From Amycolatopsis acidicola (GTDB taxonomy: Bacteria; Actinomycetota; Actinomycetes; Mycobacteriales; Pseudonocardiaceae), in the NCBI RefSeq assembly GCF_007713735.2, contig NZ_VMNW02000001.1, forward strand, positions 248,001 through 312,000: a DNA stretch of 64,000 nt, given 5' to 3'. Each line of letters opens with the position of its first letter. Positions within the stretch are counted from its first letter, which is position 1. Both the position numbers and the translations under genes were made by a program. Shown here piece after piece: positions 52,601 through 61,439 of this stretch. Below the pieces are notes generated by a model, which was not told the origin of the DNA, made no database searches, and saw nothing but the letters and a program-made list of their open reading frames with translations.

Positions 52601-54001
52601 ATGACATCCGCGATGGGCATGGCGCTGGCCAAGGTCACCATCACCACGCCGAAACGCGGGATCGACGTGGCGCTGCCGGAAAATGTCACTGTCGCCGAAC
52701 TCCTGCCCTACCTGCTCCGCCATGCCGGTGACGACGCACCGGACGCCGGCGAGAGCCACGGTGGCTGGGCACTGCGGCGGCCCACCGGCGAGCAACTGGA
52801 CCCCAAGCAAACACTCGGCGGTCAAGGGGTCCGCGACGGCGAAGTGCTGCACCTCGTGCCGGGGCAGGTGGAATGGCCCGAGATCGAGTACGACGACCTG
52901 GTGGAGGCGATCGCCAGCGGTGCGCGCCGGTACGGGCGCAGCTGGGGCAAGGTCGCCACGAGGCGGTGCGGGCTCGCCGTCGGTGCCGCGGTGCTCAGCG
53001 GCAGCGCGCTTTTCGCGTTGTTCTTCCGGCCGCCGTGGCTGGTGCCCGGTCTGGTCCTGCTCGGCGCGGCGCTGGTGCTGTCGGCGCTCGGGATCGTGAT
53101 CGCCAGGACGGTGCCGGACGCGCAGGCGGGCGCGGTGTTCGCCGGTTCCGCGCTGCCGCACGCGTTCGTCGGCGGCCTGCTGCTCACCGCGCCCACGGCC
53201 GGTGGGTACGGCGCTTTCGGTGCGCCACAACTACTTCTGGCCTCGGTCGCGCTGCTGGTGTTCGGGATCGCGGGCTACCTCGGCGTGACCGTGCTGGGCC
53301 GGGTGTTCATCGCCGCGGTGATGGCCGGGCTGCTCGGTGTGATCGGCGCGCTGGTCGGCGGTCCGCTGGAGCCGGACAGCGCGGCGGCGCTCGTGCTCGT
53401 GATCGGGATCGGCCTGCTGCCGGCGTATCCGCTGCTGGCGATCCGGCTCGGCCGCCTTCCGTTGCCGCAGCTCCCGCAGCGCGCGGCGGATCTACTCGGT
53501 GACGACCCGTCCCCGGCGGCGCCCGCTGTGTTCGCCGCGACGGCCCGCGCGGACGAGATCCTCTCCGGCCTGCTGCTCGGGGTGGCGGCCACCGCGGTGT
53601 TCGCCTCGATGTTCGTGGCCGGGCCCGGCGAGGTCGCCGAGCTGATCATGCTGACGCTGGTGGCGTTCTCGCTGCTGCTGCGCGCCCGCCTGTTCCCGGT
53701 CGCGCGGCAGCGGATCCCGTTGCTGGTGGCGGGTCTCGTGGTGGCCGCGACGCTGGCCGAGCAGTTCACCACGGGTGCGGCGGGGAACCTGGGCCCGGCG
53801 CTCGCGCTCGGTGCGGTGGCCTCGGTCGGCGCGCTCATCGCGGTGAGCGGAATGGTCTACAGCCGCAAGAACCCGACGCCGTGGTTCGGCCGGATCGCCG
53901 ACGTGGTCGACGTGCTCGCGATCCTCGCGCTGATCCCGTTCGCCGGGTACATCACCGGGTTCTTCGCGTACGTGCAGGGCCTCATGGCCTCGGTCGGCTG
54001 A
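52601..54001 (+). CDS. eccD: Type VII secretion integral membrane protein EccD
   Basis: Protein of 466 residues: an N-terminal ubiquitin-like (YukD) domain of about 100 residues (KVTITTPKRGIDVALPENVTVAELLPYLL, LHLVPGQVEWPEIEYDDL), a linker with SGARRYGRSWGKVATRR, and about eleven transmembrane spans. This is exactly the EccD plan; the protein forms the central barrel of the ESX membrane complex. ATG with AAAGGGGAG upstream; divergent from eccC and 10 bases before eccB. Confidence 0.95.
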   Translation: MTSAMGMALAKVTITTPKRGIDVALPENVTVAELLPYLLRHAGDDAPDAGESHGGWALRRPTGEQLDPKQTLGGQGVRDGEVLHLVPGQVEWPEIEYDDLVEAIASGARRYGRSWGKVATRRCGLAVGAAVLSGSALFALFFRPPWLVPGLVLLGAALVLSALGIVIARTVPDAQAGAVFAGSALPHAFVGGLLLTAPTAGGYGAFGAPQLLLASVALLVFGIAGYLGVTVLGRVFIAAVMAGLLGVIGALVGGPLEPDSAAALVLVIGIGLLPAYPLLAIRLGRLPLPQLPQRAADLLGDDPSPAAPAVFAATARADEILSGLLLGVAATAVFASMFVAGPGEVAELIMLTLVAFSLLLRARLFPVARQRIPLLVAGLVVAATLAEQFTTGAAGNLGPALALGAVASVGALIAVSGMVYSRKNPTPWFGRIADVVDVLAILALIPFAGYITGFFAYVQGLMASVG

Positions 54002-54011
54002 AGGGGAGCTC

Positions 54012-55409
54012 GTGCCAACCCGTCGGGATCAACTGCAGGCCTACCAGTTCATGATGCAGCGCGTGACGTCCGCGCTGATCGTGCACGAGACGGACCCGGA
54101 GGTCACCCCGCTGCGCCGCGGCGTCGGCGCGGTGTTCGCCGGAGTGATGATCGCGGTGCTCGTCGCCGCGGGGTTCGGGGTGTACGGCGTGTTCACCGGG
54201 GTCGGCGGCACGTCGTGGAAGTCCGACGGCGCGGTGATCATCGAGCGGGAGACCGGGGCCACCTACGTCTACCGGTCCGGCACGCTTCAACCGGCGTTGA
54301 ACTACGCGAGCGCGCGGTTGCTCAGCGGCGAAAGCACGGTCACCACCTACCGGGTTTCGGGGGAGGACCTCGCCGGCCTGCCGCGCAAGGCGACCGTAGG
54401 CATCCCCGGCGCACCGCAGTCCCTGCCCGAGTCGGACCGGCTCACCGGCACGCCGTGGACGATGTGCTCGGTGCTGAGCACGAGCTCGGCCGGCACCCAG
54501 ACCACGACCACCACTTTGCTGGTGGGGCAGGACCTTTCCGGCGGCCGCGCGCTGAACGACCAGGCGCTGCTGGTGCGCGACGATCTCGACGGCACGAACT
54601 ACCTGCTGTGGAACGACCACCGGTACCGGATCACCGACGCGAACGCGACCCGCTCGCTGTTCGGCGCCGGGGTGAGCCCGGTGGCGGTGGGCTCGGCGTG
54701 GCTGAACGGGTTGCCAGCGGGGCAGGACATCGGGGCCATCGACGTGCCCGGCCGCGGCAGCCCTTCCGCGCTGTTGAGCGGGTTTTCGGTCGGCGACATC
54801 GTGTACTACCCGATCAACCAGGGCCTGCAGTACTACCTTGTGCGCACTGACGGGCTAGCGTCGTTGAGCGAGCTGCAGGTGCGGATCCTGCAGGGGCAGT
54901 ATTCGGTGCAGCCCAAGCAGATCCCGGCCTCGGCCGCCAACGCCGCGCCGGTCAGCACGGCGCTGGCCCCGGCTGCGGGCGAAGCCGCACCGCCCACGCG
55001 GCCGCCCGCGCTGACCAGCTCGGACACCACCACGCTGTGCGCCCGCACCGGCGATGCCCGTACCGCGCCGGTGATCTCGGTCGGCGGGAACAACGGCCAG
55101 CTGGCCGCCGGCATCCAGACCACGCAGCAGAGCGGGGCGGGCACGAAACTGGCCGACCGGGTGCTGGTGCCGCCGGGCGGGGTCGCCGTCGTGCGGGCGC
55201 TGCCTTCGGAAACCGCGACCGCCGGGGCGTACAACCTGGTGACCGACCTCGGCCTGCGGTACCCGGTGCCGTCGGCGAAGGCGCTGGAGGCGCTCGGCTA
55301 CTCGGAGTCGCAGGCCGTGGACATGCCCGCCGCGCTGGTACAACGGATCCCGCAGGGCCCGACACTGGACTTCGCCCCCGCCGCGATGCCCGCCACGCCC
55401 CAGTCCTGA
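54012..55409 (+). CDS. eccB: Type VII secretion protein EccB
   Basis: Protein of 465 residues with a short cytoplasmic start (PTRRDQLQAYQFMMQRVTSALI), typical of EccB, one span (VGAVFAGVMIAVLVAAGFGVYGVF) and a large extracytoplasmic domain with the repeated EccB strands, including GAVIIERETGATYVYRSGTLQPALNYASARLL and cysteines in MCSVL and TTLCARTG. It carries the outer part of the ESX complex. GTG start with AAGGGGAG. It ends before a large inverted repeat array. The mycosin MycP usually near it is missing. Confidence 0.95.
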   Translation: MPTRRDQLQAYQFMMQRVTSALIVHETDPEVTPLRRGVGAVFAGVMIAVLVAAGFGVYGVFTGVGGTSWKSDGAVIIERETGATYVYRSGTLQPALNYASARLLSGESTVTTYRVSGEDLAGLPRKATVGIPGAPQSLPESDRLTGTPWTMCSVLSTSSAGTQTTTTTLLVGQDLSGGRALNDQALLVRDDLDGTNYLLWNDHRYRITDANATRSLFGAGVSPVAVGSAWLNGLPAGQDIGAIDVPGRGSPSALLSGFSVGDIVYYPINQGLQYYLVRTDGLASLSELQVRILQGQYSVQPKQIPASAANAAPVSTALAPAAGEAAPPTRPPALTSSDTTTLCARTGDARTAPVISVGGNNGQLAAGIQTTQQSGAGTKLADRVLVPPGGVAVVRALPSETATAGAYNLVTDLGLRYPVPSAKALEALGYSESQAVDMPAALVQRIPQGPTLDFAPAAMPATPQS

Positions 55410-55445
55410 CTGTCCGTTGTGGATAGGCACGCGGCCTCCGCCCGT

Positions 55446-55770
55446 ATTGGCCACCCGCGTCGGTGTGTTGGCCGGTGGTGTACGTGTGTTGGCTGCCCGC
55501 GTTGGTGTGTTGGCCGGTGGTGTACGTGTGTTGGCCGCCCGCGTTGGTGTGTTGGCTGGCGGGGTCTGTGCGTTGCCCGCTATCGGCGACGAACCCGCCC
55601 GCGAAGGGCCAACACGCTCGCGGGAGGGGCGAACACGCTCGCGGGAGGGGCCAACGCGCCCGCGTGGGGCGCCAACACGTCTGCATGGGGCGCCAACACA
55701 CCTGCGGGAGGCGCCAACACGCTCGCGGGAGGCGCCAACACGCGCGCGGGAGGGGCCAACACGCCGTCCG
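55446..55770. repeat. 21-bp repeat array in two opposed halves between eccB and the EccA-like gene
   Basis: The right part has about eight units of 21 bp of the form GGCCAACACGCTCGCGGGAGG (within 55607-55770). The left part (55446-55590) has 42-bp units, each two degenerate 21-bp units in inverted orientation (core GTGTTGGC/GCCAACAC). The halves can fold on each other around about 40 unrelated bases. The 12-mer GTCCGTTGTGGA is found on both sides (55412 and 55766) as a direct repeat. It sits exactly between two convergent genes. No spacer variation as in CRISPR. Confidence 0.8.
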
Positions 55771-55780
55771 TTGTGGACTG

Positions 55781-57460
55781 TCAGTCCTTGATGGCGTCCA
55801 GGAGGTCGTCGAGGACGAGGGTGCGGAGGTCTTCGCGGCCGGGGCGCCTGCCGAGCAGCCGCAGCCGCGAGGACTGCGACTTCCGCATCCGCTCCAGTAG
55901 CTTGCGGGCCTCGCGCGCGTTGCCGAAGTTCGCGTCCCGGTCGACCTGCGTGAACCACTCCAGCAGCGCCAGGTCCAGGTTCTCGCCGAGCTGGTAGTCG
56001 TCGCCCCGAGCCATCCGGACGCTGATCTGCACCAGCTCCTCGGGCGAGTAGTTCTCGAACTCCAGCGTCTTGGCGAACCGGGACGCCAGACCGGGGTTGG
56101 CGTCCATGAAGTCCAGCATTTCCTTGGTGTAGCCCGCGACGATCACGGCGACCTCGTCGCGGTGGTCCTCCATCAGCTTCACCAGCGTGTCGATGGCTTC
56201 CTGGCCGAAGTCCGAGCTGCCGCTACCGGTGGAACGGGACAGCGTGTACGCCTCGTCGATGAACAGCACGCCACCGCGCGCCTCGTCGAACGCCGACGCG
56301 GCCTTCTCCGCCGTGTGGCCGATGTACTGCCCGACGAGATCACGCCGCGAGACCTCCTTGAACCGGCCGTTCGGCAGGATGCCCAGCGCCTGCAGCAGCT
56401 GCCCGTAGATGCGCGCGACCGTCGTCTTGCCGGTACCGGGCGCGCCGGCGAAAACGAGGTGATTGCTCGCCGCGCCAACGGAAAGCCCCTCGCCGCGGCG
56501 CCACTCGTTGACCTGGATCTCGTCGATCAGCGCCCGGACTTCGTCCTTGACCCCGGCCAGCCCGATCATCCCGTCCAGCTCGCCGAGCAGCCGTTCCACC
56601 GTCTCGAGGTCCTGGTGGTTGCGCGTGCTCTCGACCGCGCCGACGAGCGGCTTTCCCTTACCGGACACGGGTTCCCGCACCTCCGCTGTCGCACCTTCGG
56701 CGAGCAGCACGCCAGGGGCGGCGGTGTTCTCCACGCGGCATTCGTCGACCAGCCCACCGCAGCCGCGTCCGATCGTGACGCCGTTGCCCTGCGTGTCGTG
56801 CACCCAGCACGAGCTGAGCGTGGGCGAAGTCTGGTCCGCCACGGCGATCCCGGCGTCGCCGGTCTGCGAGATGTCGCAGCGCTCCACCGCGGAATTCCCG
56901 GCCTGGTACATGTAGACGCCGCGGAAACCGCAGCGGGCGATCGTCGTGTTGCGCACGGTCACCTGCGCGCCGAGGCGCAGGATCACCCCGTCGTCGGCGA
57001 TGTCCTTGACCTCACAGCGATCCATCAGCCCGTCGGAGTCCTCGATCACCACGCCGTACTGCGCGCCGTTGATCTTCACGTTGTGCAGTTCGACGTTCGC
57101 GCCGTCGGAAACGCTGATGGCGGCGGCGAAACCGGCCTCCGCCGCGCAGTCGCTGACTTTCACCCGGCCCCCGCTGACGCGCACGGCGGAGTTCTCCGTC
57201 GAGCGCACGGCCAGCCCGATGAGCTCGACGTGTGCCTGCACGAGCGAGATCGTCGGCTGTTCGGGGAACGGGGAACTCAGCGTCACCGTTCCGGCTTCCC
57301 GCGCGCTGATCGCCAGCTTCCGCCGCTGGATGACCAGTGGCTCCTCGTAGTCGCCGGGCGCCAGCGAGATCACCGCACCCTCGTCCGCGAGTTCCAGAGC
57401 GTCCCGGATGGACGGAAGCGCGCCGCGTTGCCCGGGCGCCACCAGCAGAGTGCGTGCCAT
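55781..57460 (-). CDS. EccA-like AAA ATPase with N-terminal right-handed beta-helix
   Basis: Fusion protein of 559 residues. Residues 1-260 are repeated short strands with Val/Asn ladders ([34 protein letters not shown] and similar), a right-handed parallel beta-helix. Residues 280-559 are an AAA domain of the CbbX/EccA type with Walker [11 protein letters not shown], Walker [11 protein letters not shown] and arginine/sensor blocks ([14 protein letters not shown]). In mycobacteria EccA has a TPR domain in place of the beta-helix, which binds substrates. The helix may play that part here (inference). Starts 36 bases from the divergent SseB gene. Confidence 0.9.
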   Translation of the reverse strand: MARTLLVAPGQRGALPSIRDALELADEGAVISLAPGDYEEPLVIQRRKLAISAREAGTVTLSSPFPEQPTISLVQAHVELIGLAVRSTENSAVRVSGGRVKVSDCAAEAGFAAAISVSDGANVELHNVKINGAQYGVVIEDSDGLMDRCEVKDIADDGVILRLGAQVTVRNTTIARCGFRGVYMYQAGNSAVERCDISQTGDAGIAVADQTSPTLSSCWVHDTQGNGVTIGRGCGGLVDECRVENTAAPGVLLAEGATAEVREPVSGKGKPLVGAVESTRNHQDLETVERLLGELDGMIGLAGVKDEVRALIDEIQVNEWRRGEGLSVGAASNHLVFAGAPGTGKTTVARIYGQLLQALGILPNGRFKEVSRRDLVGQYIGHTAEKAASAFDEARGGVLFIDEAYTLSRSTGSGSSDFGQEAIDTLVKLMEDHRDEVAVIVAGYTKEMLDFMDANPGLASRFAKTLEFENYSPEELVQISVRMARGDDYQLGENLDLALLEWFTQVDRDANFGNAREARKLLERMRKSQSSRLRLLGRRPGREDLRTLVLDDLLDAIKD

Positions 57461-57496
57461 ACCTCCATTTAAGCCCCATCAGGCTAGTGTTCGGAC

Positions 57497-58363
57497 ATGC
57501 AACCGGGATGGCAGCCAGCGAACGAACTCGAGCGCGGACTCCTCGCCGCCACCGAAGGGGAGGACGGGCGCGAGTACGCCCGGCTGGTTTCGACCGCCCC
57601 CTTGTACGTCCCCGAACTCCCGCCGCGGGGCAGCGAGGACTGGCGTGTGCTGGCCGAGCAGATCCCGGCGGAGGAGGAGTGGTTCGTCCTCGCGTACACG
57701 TCGCCCGAGGCGCTGGCGGCCGGGCTCGGCCGATTCGCCCGTGGGCACGTGGCCATGAGTTTTTCCGCGCTGCGTGACCGTTTTCCGGGCGCGGAACGGC
57801 TTTTGTTCCTGGACCCCGGGCTGCCGATCGGCGCCACGCTGCCGCTGGCGCAGGTGGTGGACATCGCCGAGGGCAAGCAGCCGCTGCTGTCCGACGAGGA
57901 AATGGGCGAGATGCAGCGCGAGGCGGTGCACGAGAAGGTCCGGGAGATCTGTCTCGACGCGCTGGGCCCCCCTGACTGGGCCCCGGGTTCGGAGTTGGAG
58001 AACGAACTCGTGCGCGCCTCGGGGGAGCAAAACGGGCAGGCGTTCCTGGCGGCGTTGATGGACGCGGAGCTGCTCGTGCTCACCACGAGGCCGGACGCGG
58101 ATCCGCTCGGCGAAGGGTTCCCGTGGCACGTGCTCGGCCCGCCCGGGCTCCCGGTGATCGTCGCGGCGACCGCCCCTGAGCTGCTGAAGAGCGCCGACTC
58201 ACACGTGGTGCGGATGCCGTTCGTGCTGCTGCTCGCGAACTGGCCGGGCGAGGAGTTCGTGCTGGCGGTCAACCCCGGCACCCGGACGGAGCTGATCCTG
58301 CCCGGCGACATCGTGCTGGAGCTGATGTCGGACGTCGCCGAGGTGATCGCCGGAGACGGCTGA
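57497..58363 (+). CDS. SseB-family protein
   Basis: Protein of 288 residues with two SseB N-terminal-type domains: RLVSTAPLYVPELPP to VVDIAEGKQP and LAALMDAELLVLTTRPDADP to VLELMSDVAEV. These proteins are known as accessory or ESX-adjacent proteins in actinobacteria. ATG at 57497 lies 6 bases after TAGTGT, so a leaderless mRNA is possible. No signal or span. The exact job is unknown. Confidence 0.75.
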   Translation: MQPGWQPANELERGLLAATEGEDGREYARLVSTAPLYVPELPPRGSEDWRVLAEQIPAEEEWFVLAYTSPEALAAGLGRFARGHVAMSFSALRDRFPGAERLLFLDPGLPIGATLPLAQVVDIAEGKQPLLSDEEMGEMQREAVHEKVREICLDALGPPDWAPGSELENELVRASGEQNGQAFLAALMDAELLVLTTRPDADPLGEGFPWHVLGPPGLPVIVAATAPELLKSADSHVVRMPFVLLLANWPGEEFVLAVNPGTRTELILPGDIVLELMSDVAEVIAGDG

Positions 58364-58479
58364 CCGGCGTTTTACCGCGACGTAAATTCTCCACCCCTAT
58401 TGGTTTGCGATCGTTGCCTTTGCCTGGCACAGTCGGAAATCCTTGACCCAGGCCCGTTGGCGACCGGAAGGGCTCGCGA

Positions 58480-61266
58480 GTGCACTATCACCTACTGGGG
58501 CCGGTCGAGTTGTCCGGGCCGAGTGGGCCGGTGCGCCTCGGCGGGCCGAAGCAGCGCTCCGTGCTGGCGGCGCTGCTGCTCGACGCGAACAGGGTGGTGC
58601 CGGACGAGCGGCTGATCTCGCTGGTCTGGGGCAGCGATCCGCCGGCGAGCGTGCGCGGGCAGGTGCAGGTCTACGTGTCCGAGCTGCGCAAGCTCATCGG
58701 CCGCAACGTGATCATCCGCCAGTCGCCGGGCTACCTGATCGAAGTCGCCCCGGGCGAGCTGGACGTGCACGCCTTCGACGAAGCGGTCGCCTCCGCCCGC
58801 GCGGATCTCGCGGCGGGCCTCGCCGACTCGGCGGCCGATCGATTCCGCGCCGCGCTCGCGCTGTGGCGTGGCCCGGCGCTCGGCGGGGTCACCGAAGCGC
58901 TGGCCGCCAGGGAGAGCGCCGGGTTGCACGAGCGGCAGCTCGCCGCGCTGGAGGACTACTTCGACGCACTGCTCACTTCCGGTCAGCACGTCGCGGCCGT
59001 GCGTGAGCTTTTGCAGGCGGCGGAGGAGAACCCGTTCCGCGAACGCCTCCAGGCGCAGTTGATGTTGGCGCTGCACCGATCCGGCCGCACTTCCGAAGCG
59101 CTCGACGTGTATGGCGTGACGCGAGCGCGGCTGGTGTCGGAGCTGGGGGTGGAGCCGGGAAGGCTGCTGCGGGACATCCAGTTGCAGCTGCTGCGCGCGG
59201 ACGACAGGAGCCAGCCCGCCGCCCCGGAAGTCGTCACGACGGTGCCGCGCCAGCTGCCCGCGGACATGCCGCAGTTCGCCGGCCGGGCCAAGGATCTCGC
59301 GCTGCTGAACGGATTGCTGGCCGACGGGAACCCGCGGACGGCCACCACGGTCATGGTGTCGGGCGGCGCGGGTGTCGGCAAGACGACGTTCGCGGTGCAT
59401 TGGGCGCATCAGGTCCGTGACAGGTTCCCCGATGGACAGCTGTACGTGAACCTGCGCGCCTTCGATTCCAGCGGCGCCATGGTCACGCCGGAGGAAGCGG
59501 TGCGCGGCTTCCTCGACGCGCTCGACGTGTCCGCCCAAGTGCGCACGGCAGGACCGGCGGCACAGTTCGAGCTGTACCGGAGTCTGTTGGCGGACAAGCG
59601 AATGCTGATCGTGCTCGACAACGCGGGCAGCGCCGCGCAGGTGCTCCCGCTGCTGCCGCACGCGCCCGGCTGCATGACCATCGTGACGAGCCGGAACCAT
59701 TTGACGGGCCTCGTCTCGGACGGCGGCGCCTACCCGGTGAACCTGGATCTCCTGCCGCCGGAGGAAGTCGGCGACCTGCTCGCCCGCCGGCTCGGCAGGT
59801 GTCGCGTCGAGGCCGAACCCCAAGCGGTCCAAGAAATCAGCGAACTGTGCGCGCGCCTCCCGCTCGCGCTGGCGATCGTGGCCGCCCGCGCGGCGACGAA
59901 CCCGGGCTTCTCGATGGCCGCGCTCGCGGACGAGCTGCGCGCCGCGCGCGGTGGCCTGGATGCTTTCGACGGCGGAGATCCGAAAACGGACGTGCGCGCG
60001 GTTTTCTCCTGGTCGTACCAGGCGGTCAGCCCGGAGGCGGCGCGGCTGTTCCGCCTGCTCGGCCTGCACCCCGGCCCGCACGTGAGCACCCCGGCGGCCG
60101 CGAGCCTGCTCGGCGTGCCGACCCGCGAGGTGCACGCGCCACTGGCCGAGCTGACCAGGGCGAACCTGCTCGTGGAGCGCAGCCCCGGCCGGTACACCTT
60201 CCACGATCTGCTGCGCAGTTACGCCATCGAGCTGACCCAGGCGTACGACGCCGAGCCGGAGCGGTACGACGCCACCCGCCGGATGCTCGACCACTACCTG
60301 CAGACGGCGCACACCGCGGCGAGGGTGCTCAGCCCGCAGCGCGAGCCGATCGTGCTCGAACCGGCGTGGCCGGGCGTGCATTCCGAGCCGATGACGGACG
60401 AGCAGGCAGGAGTTTGGTTCGCGGCCGAGTACCCGGTGCTGCTCGCGCTCGTCTCGCACGCGGTGGAGCAGGGCTTCGACGCGCACGCCTGGCAGCTGGC
60501 CTGCGCGCTCACCAACACGTTCCACCACCAGGGCGGCCACTGGCTCGGCGAGCTGAGCACGTACCAGGCGGCGCTGCACGGCGCGCTGCGCCAGGGCGAT
60601 CCCACCGGCGAAGCGCACAGCCATCGCGGGCTCGCGGTGTACTACCTGGCGGTGGACCGCACCGAAGACGCGCTGGCCCAGCTGACCCGCGCGCTGGACC
60701 TGTTCGTGCAGCTCGGGGACAGGGTGTACCGCGGCGACGTGCACCAGATCATCGGCTGGATCCACGACCGGGAGAACCGTCCCGAGCAGTGCCTGCACCA
60801 CATGCTGAGCGCGCTCGAACTGTTCCGCAGCACCGGGCACAGGCTGGGCGAGGCGAGCGCGCTGAACAACGCCGGCTGGACGTACGCACGCCTCGGGCGG
60901 TACGAGCAGGCGATCGAACACTGCGAGTTGTCGCTCACGATCGCGGAGACGCTCGACTACGTCATCGGGCAGGCGATGACCTGGGACAGCCTCGGGTTCG
61001 CGCACCACGAACTGGGGCGGTACGAGCGAGCCGTCGAGTGCTACCAAAAGGCGATCAGTCGTTACCGCCGGGTACGCAGCCGGTTCTACGAGGCCCGCAC
61101 GCTCGGCAGGCTCGCGGAAACCCAGCTGGCGATGGAAGATGCCACGACGGCGCGGCGCACGTGGCGGGAAGCGTTGCGGATACTGGAAGATCTGCGCGCC
61201 CCCGGCGCGCGGGAGATCCGCGACCGGCTGGAGACTGCCGGAGAACCGGTTCGTCCGGTAGGCTGA
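58480..61266 (+). CDS. AfsR/SARP-type regulator (BTAD - NB-ARC - TPR)
   Basis: Large activator of 928 residues. An OmpR-like winged helix (HYHLLGPVELSGPSG, PKQRSVLAALLLDANRVV) and bacterial transcriptional activation domain (about residues 95-240) are followed by an NB-ARC ATPase domain with GGAGVGKTTFAVHW near residue 295 and LIVLDNAGS, and a C-terminal TPR array (ALEL...GEASALNNAGWTYARLGRYEQAIEHCE, AMTWDSLGFAHHELGRYERAVECY). GTG start at 58480. Such regulators drive secondary metabolite or developmental genes. The target here is unknown; it lies next to a second SARP gene. Confidence 0.92.
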   Translation: MHYHLLGPVELSGPSGPVRLGGPKQRSVLAALLLDANRVVPDERLISLVWGSDPPASVRGQVQVYVSELRKLIGRNVIIRQSPGYLIEVAPGELDVHAFDEAVASARADLAAGLADSAADRFRAALALWRGPALGGVTEALAARESAGLHERQLAALEDYFDALLTSGQHVAAVRELLQAAEENPFRERLQAQLMLALHRSGRTSEALDVYGVTRARLVSELGVEPGRLLRDIQLQLLRADDRSQPAAPEVVTTVPRQLPADMPQFAGRAKDLALLNGLLADGNPRTATTVMVSGGAGVGKTTFAVHWAHQVRDRFPDGQLYVNLRAFDSSGAMVTPEEAVRGFLDALDVSAQVRTAGPAAQFELYRSLLADKRMLIVLDNAGSAAQVLPLLPHAPGCMTIVTSRNHLTGLVSDGGAYPVNLDLLPPEEVGDLLARRLGRCRVEAEPQAVQEISELCARLPLALAIVAARAATNPGFSMAALADELRAARGGLDAFDGGDPKTDVRAVFSWSYQAVSPEAARLFRLLGLHPGPHVSTPAAASLLGVPTREVHAPLAELTRANLLVERSPGRYTFHDLLRSYAIELTQAYDAEPERYDATRRMLDHYLQTAHTAARVLSPQREPIVLEPAWPGVHSEPMTDEQAGVWFAAEYPVLLALVSHAVEQGFDAHAWQLACALTNTFHHQGGHWLGELSTYQAALHGALRQGDPTGEAHSHRGLAVYYLAVDRTEDALAQLTRALDLFVQLGDRVYRGDVHQIIGWIHDRENRPEQCLHHMLSALELFRSTGHRLGEASALNNAGWTYARLGRYEQAIEHCELSLTIAETLDYVIGQAMTWDSLGFAHHELGRYERAVECYQKAISRYRRVRSRFYEARTLGRLAETQLAMEDATTARRTWREALRILEDLRAPGAREIRDRLETAGEPVRPVG

Positions 61267-61337
61267 CATCACGTTCCGCGCTCGATCGTGAGCGTCGCGT
61301 GTGGACGTTCCACGCTTCGGCTCGCGTCGCGAAGCCC

Positions 61338-61365
61338 TCGAAGCGCTTTCGAAGTGTTTTCGAAG
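61338..61365 (+). promoter_or_regulatory. SARP-type box: three TCGAAG repeats spaced 11 bp
   Basis: TCGAAG occurs at 61338, 61349 and 61360, exactly one helical turn apart. This is the layout of direct heptamer repeats bound by SARP regulators just upstream of a -10. The next bases, GCTGACAGCAT, are the likely -10 zone, about 70 bases before the next start. So the upstream SARP, or the downstream one itself, may activate this promoter. Confidence 0.65.
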
Positions 61366-61439
61366 TTCGTGCTGACAGCATGGTTTGCCTGGGGACTACC
61401 AAGCTCGAATTTCGGTTGTCACTGAGAAGGTGATTGGTT

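Noticed and set aside
55446..55770. CRISPR array
   Set aside because: Units are 21 bp end to end without unique spacers, are degenerate and occur in two opposed orientations; no cas genes nearby.
58492..61272. Minus-strand open frame of about 926 codons opposite the SARP gene
   Set aside because: Shadow of the SARP reading frame with no motif.
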